Assembly: GCF_002285435.1 (NCBI RefSeq)
Contig: NZ_NSBT01000039.1
Location: forward strand, 18,717-82,716
DNA: 64,000 nucleotides
Direction: 5' to 3'
Source: Actibacterium ureilyticum
GTDB lineage: Bacteria > Pseudomonadota > Alphaproteobacteria > Rhodobacterales > Rhodobacteraceae
The notes under the pieces are model-generated. The model saw only the letters and a list, made by a program, of their open reading frames with translations. It ran no database searches and had not been told where the DNA came from. The position numbers and the translations under genes were made by a program. This document shows, one piece after another, positions 63,934 through 64,000 of the stretch. Each line of letters starts with the position of its first letter. Within the stretch, counting starts at the first letter, position 1.

Positions 63934-64000
63934 TCTGTTCGTCTCCTTTGTTGGGGCGAACTCTACCTCAAACTGGAGGAGAAAACGGGTCTCAGGTCAC

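Larger units (their letters stand above)
62775..63999 (-). mobile_element. IS3-family insertion sequence (probably IS407 group)
   Basis: A complete element of about 1225 bp. The ends are imperfect inverted repeats: the left starts TGACCTGAGACCCG at 62775, and the right, read on the other strand from 63999, starts with the same 14 bases. Both continue with a similar CTCCAG block. Two overlapping transposase frames lie inside on the minus strand. The window ends one base past the right end, so the target duplication cannot be checked. Confidence 0.9.

Noticed and set aside
1..64000. CRISPR array, rRNA genes or prophage structural genes
   Set aside because: No regularly spaced direct repeats, no rRNA-like sequence and no phage structural proteins were seen anywhere in the window.

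Overview
The window is about 64 kb of GC-rich chromosome that looks like a member of the Rhodobacteraceae (Rhodobacter/Paracoccus/Rhodovulum relatives). The evidence is the trgA-trgB-cysK tellurite locus, a circularly permuted two-piece tmRNA with tag ANDNRAPVALAA, an alphaproteobacterial SspB, a DUF1476 (F1-ATPase zeta) gene, AcuI, an RNase E with a split S1 domain and GWW tail, and a hydrogenase cluster in the Rhodobacter capsulatus gene order. Genus cannot be fixed from the window alone.

Layout. 1-1340: the end of a NarL/DegS-type sensor kinase and its LuxR-type regulator. 1451-4397: cueR and copA for copper efflux, with a textbook CueR promoter. 4494-4583: tRNA-Ser(GGA). 4647-10432: alaX-type editing protein, MscS-type channel, cysteine synthase, trgB and trgA. 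11019-15861: photolyase, a PLP aminotransferase/desulfurase-like enzyme, a BCCT transporter and a universal stress protein. 16118-19401: acuI, a DUF2182 membrane protein and an orphan polyamine-type binding protein. 19689-21464: an unusual LuxR/alpha-beta-hydrolase fusion. 21560-21907: ssrA. 21982-27765: a SnoaL-like protein, chrB-chrA, sspB, fumC and four small genes. 27927-31309: cytochrome P450, a partner hydrolase and ccdA. 31462-39456: rne, dctD, dctB, purQ, purS, purC. 39586-41537: a DUF4261/TerB-like pair and the DUF1476 gene.

The core is 41631-60927, all on the minus strand: hupT-hupU-hupV-hypF-hupS-hupL-(67-aa ORF)-hupC-hupD-hupF-hupG-hupH-hupJ-hupK-hypA-hypB-hupR-hypC-hypD-hypE. It encodes a Tat-exported membrane-bound uptake [NiFe] hydrogenase (HupSL plus cytochrome b HupC), its maturation factors, and a soluble H2 sensor (HupUV) acting through the kinase HupT and regulator HupR. 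HupS carries the six-cysteine set that marks oxygen-tolerant [4Fe-3S] hydrogenases. The AAA+ domain of HupR is badly degraded.

61011-64000 changes character. It holds a Hint-domain protein on the plus strand, then the 3' half of a tRNA-Phe gene that looks like the far attachment site of an integrated element lying to the right. A complete IS3-family insertion sequence ends one base before the window does.

Most promising for follow-up: the receptor-like LuxR-hydrolase fusion, the small ORF inside the hydrogenase structural operon, the two regulators lacking the sigma-54 contact motif, the tRNA-Phe attachment scar, and inverted repeats upstream of hupS, hupT and the Hint gene. No wholly new multi-gene system was evident.
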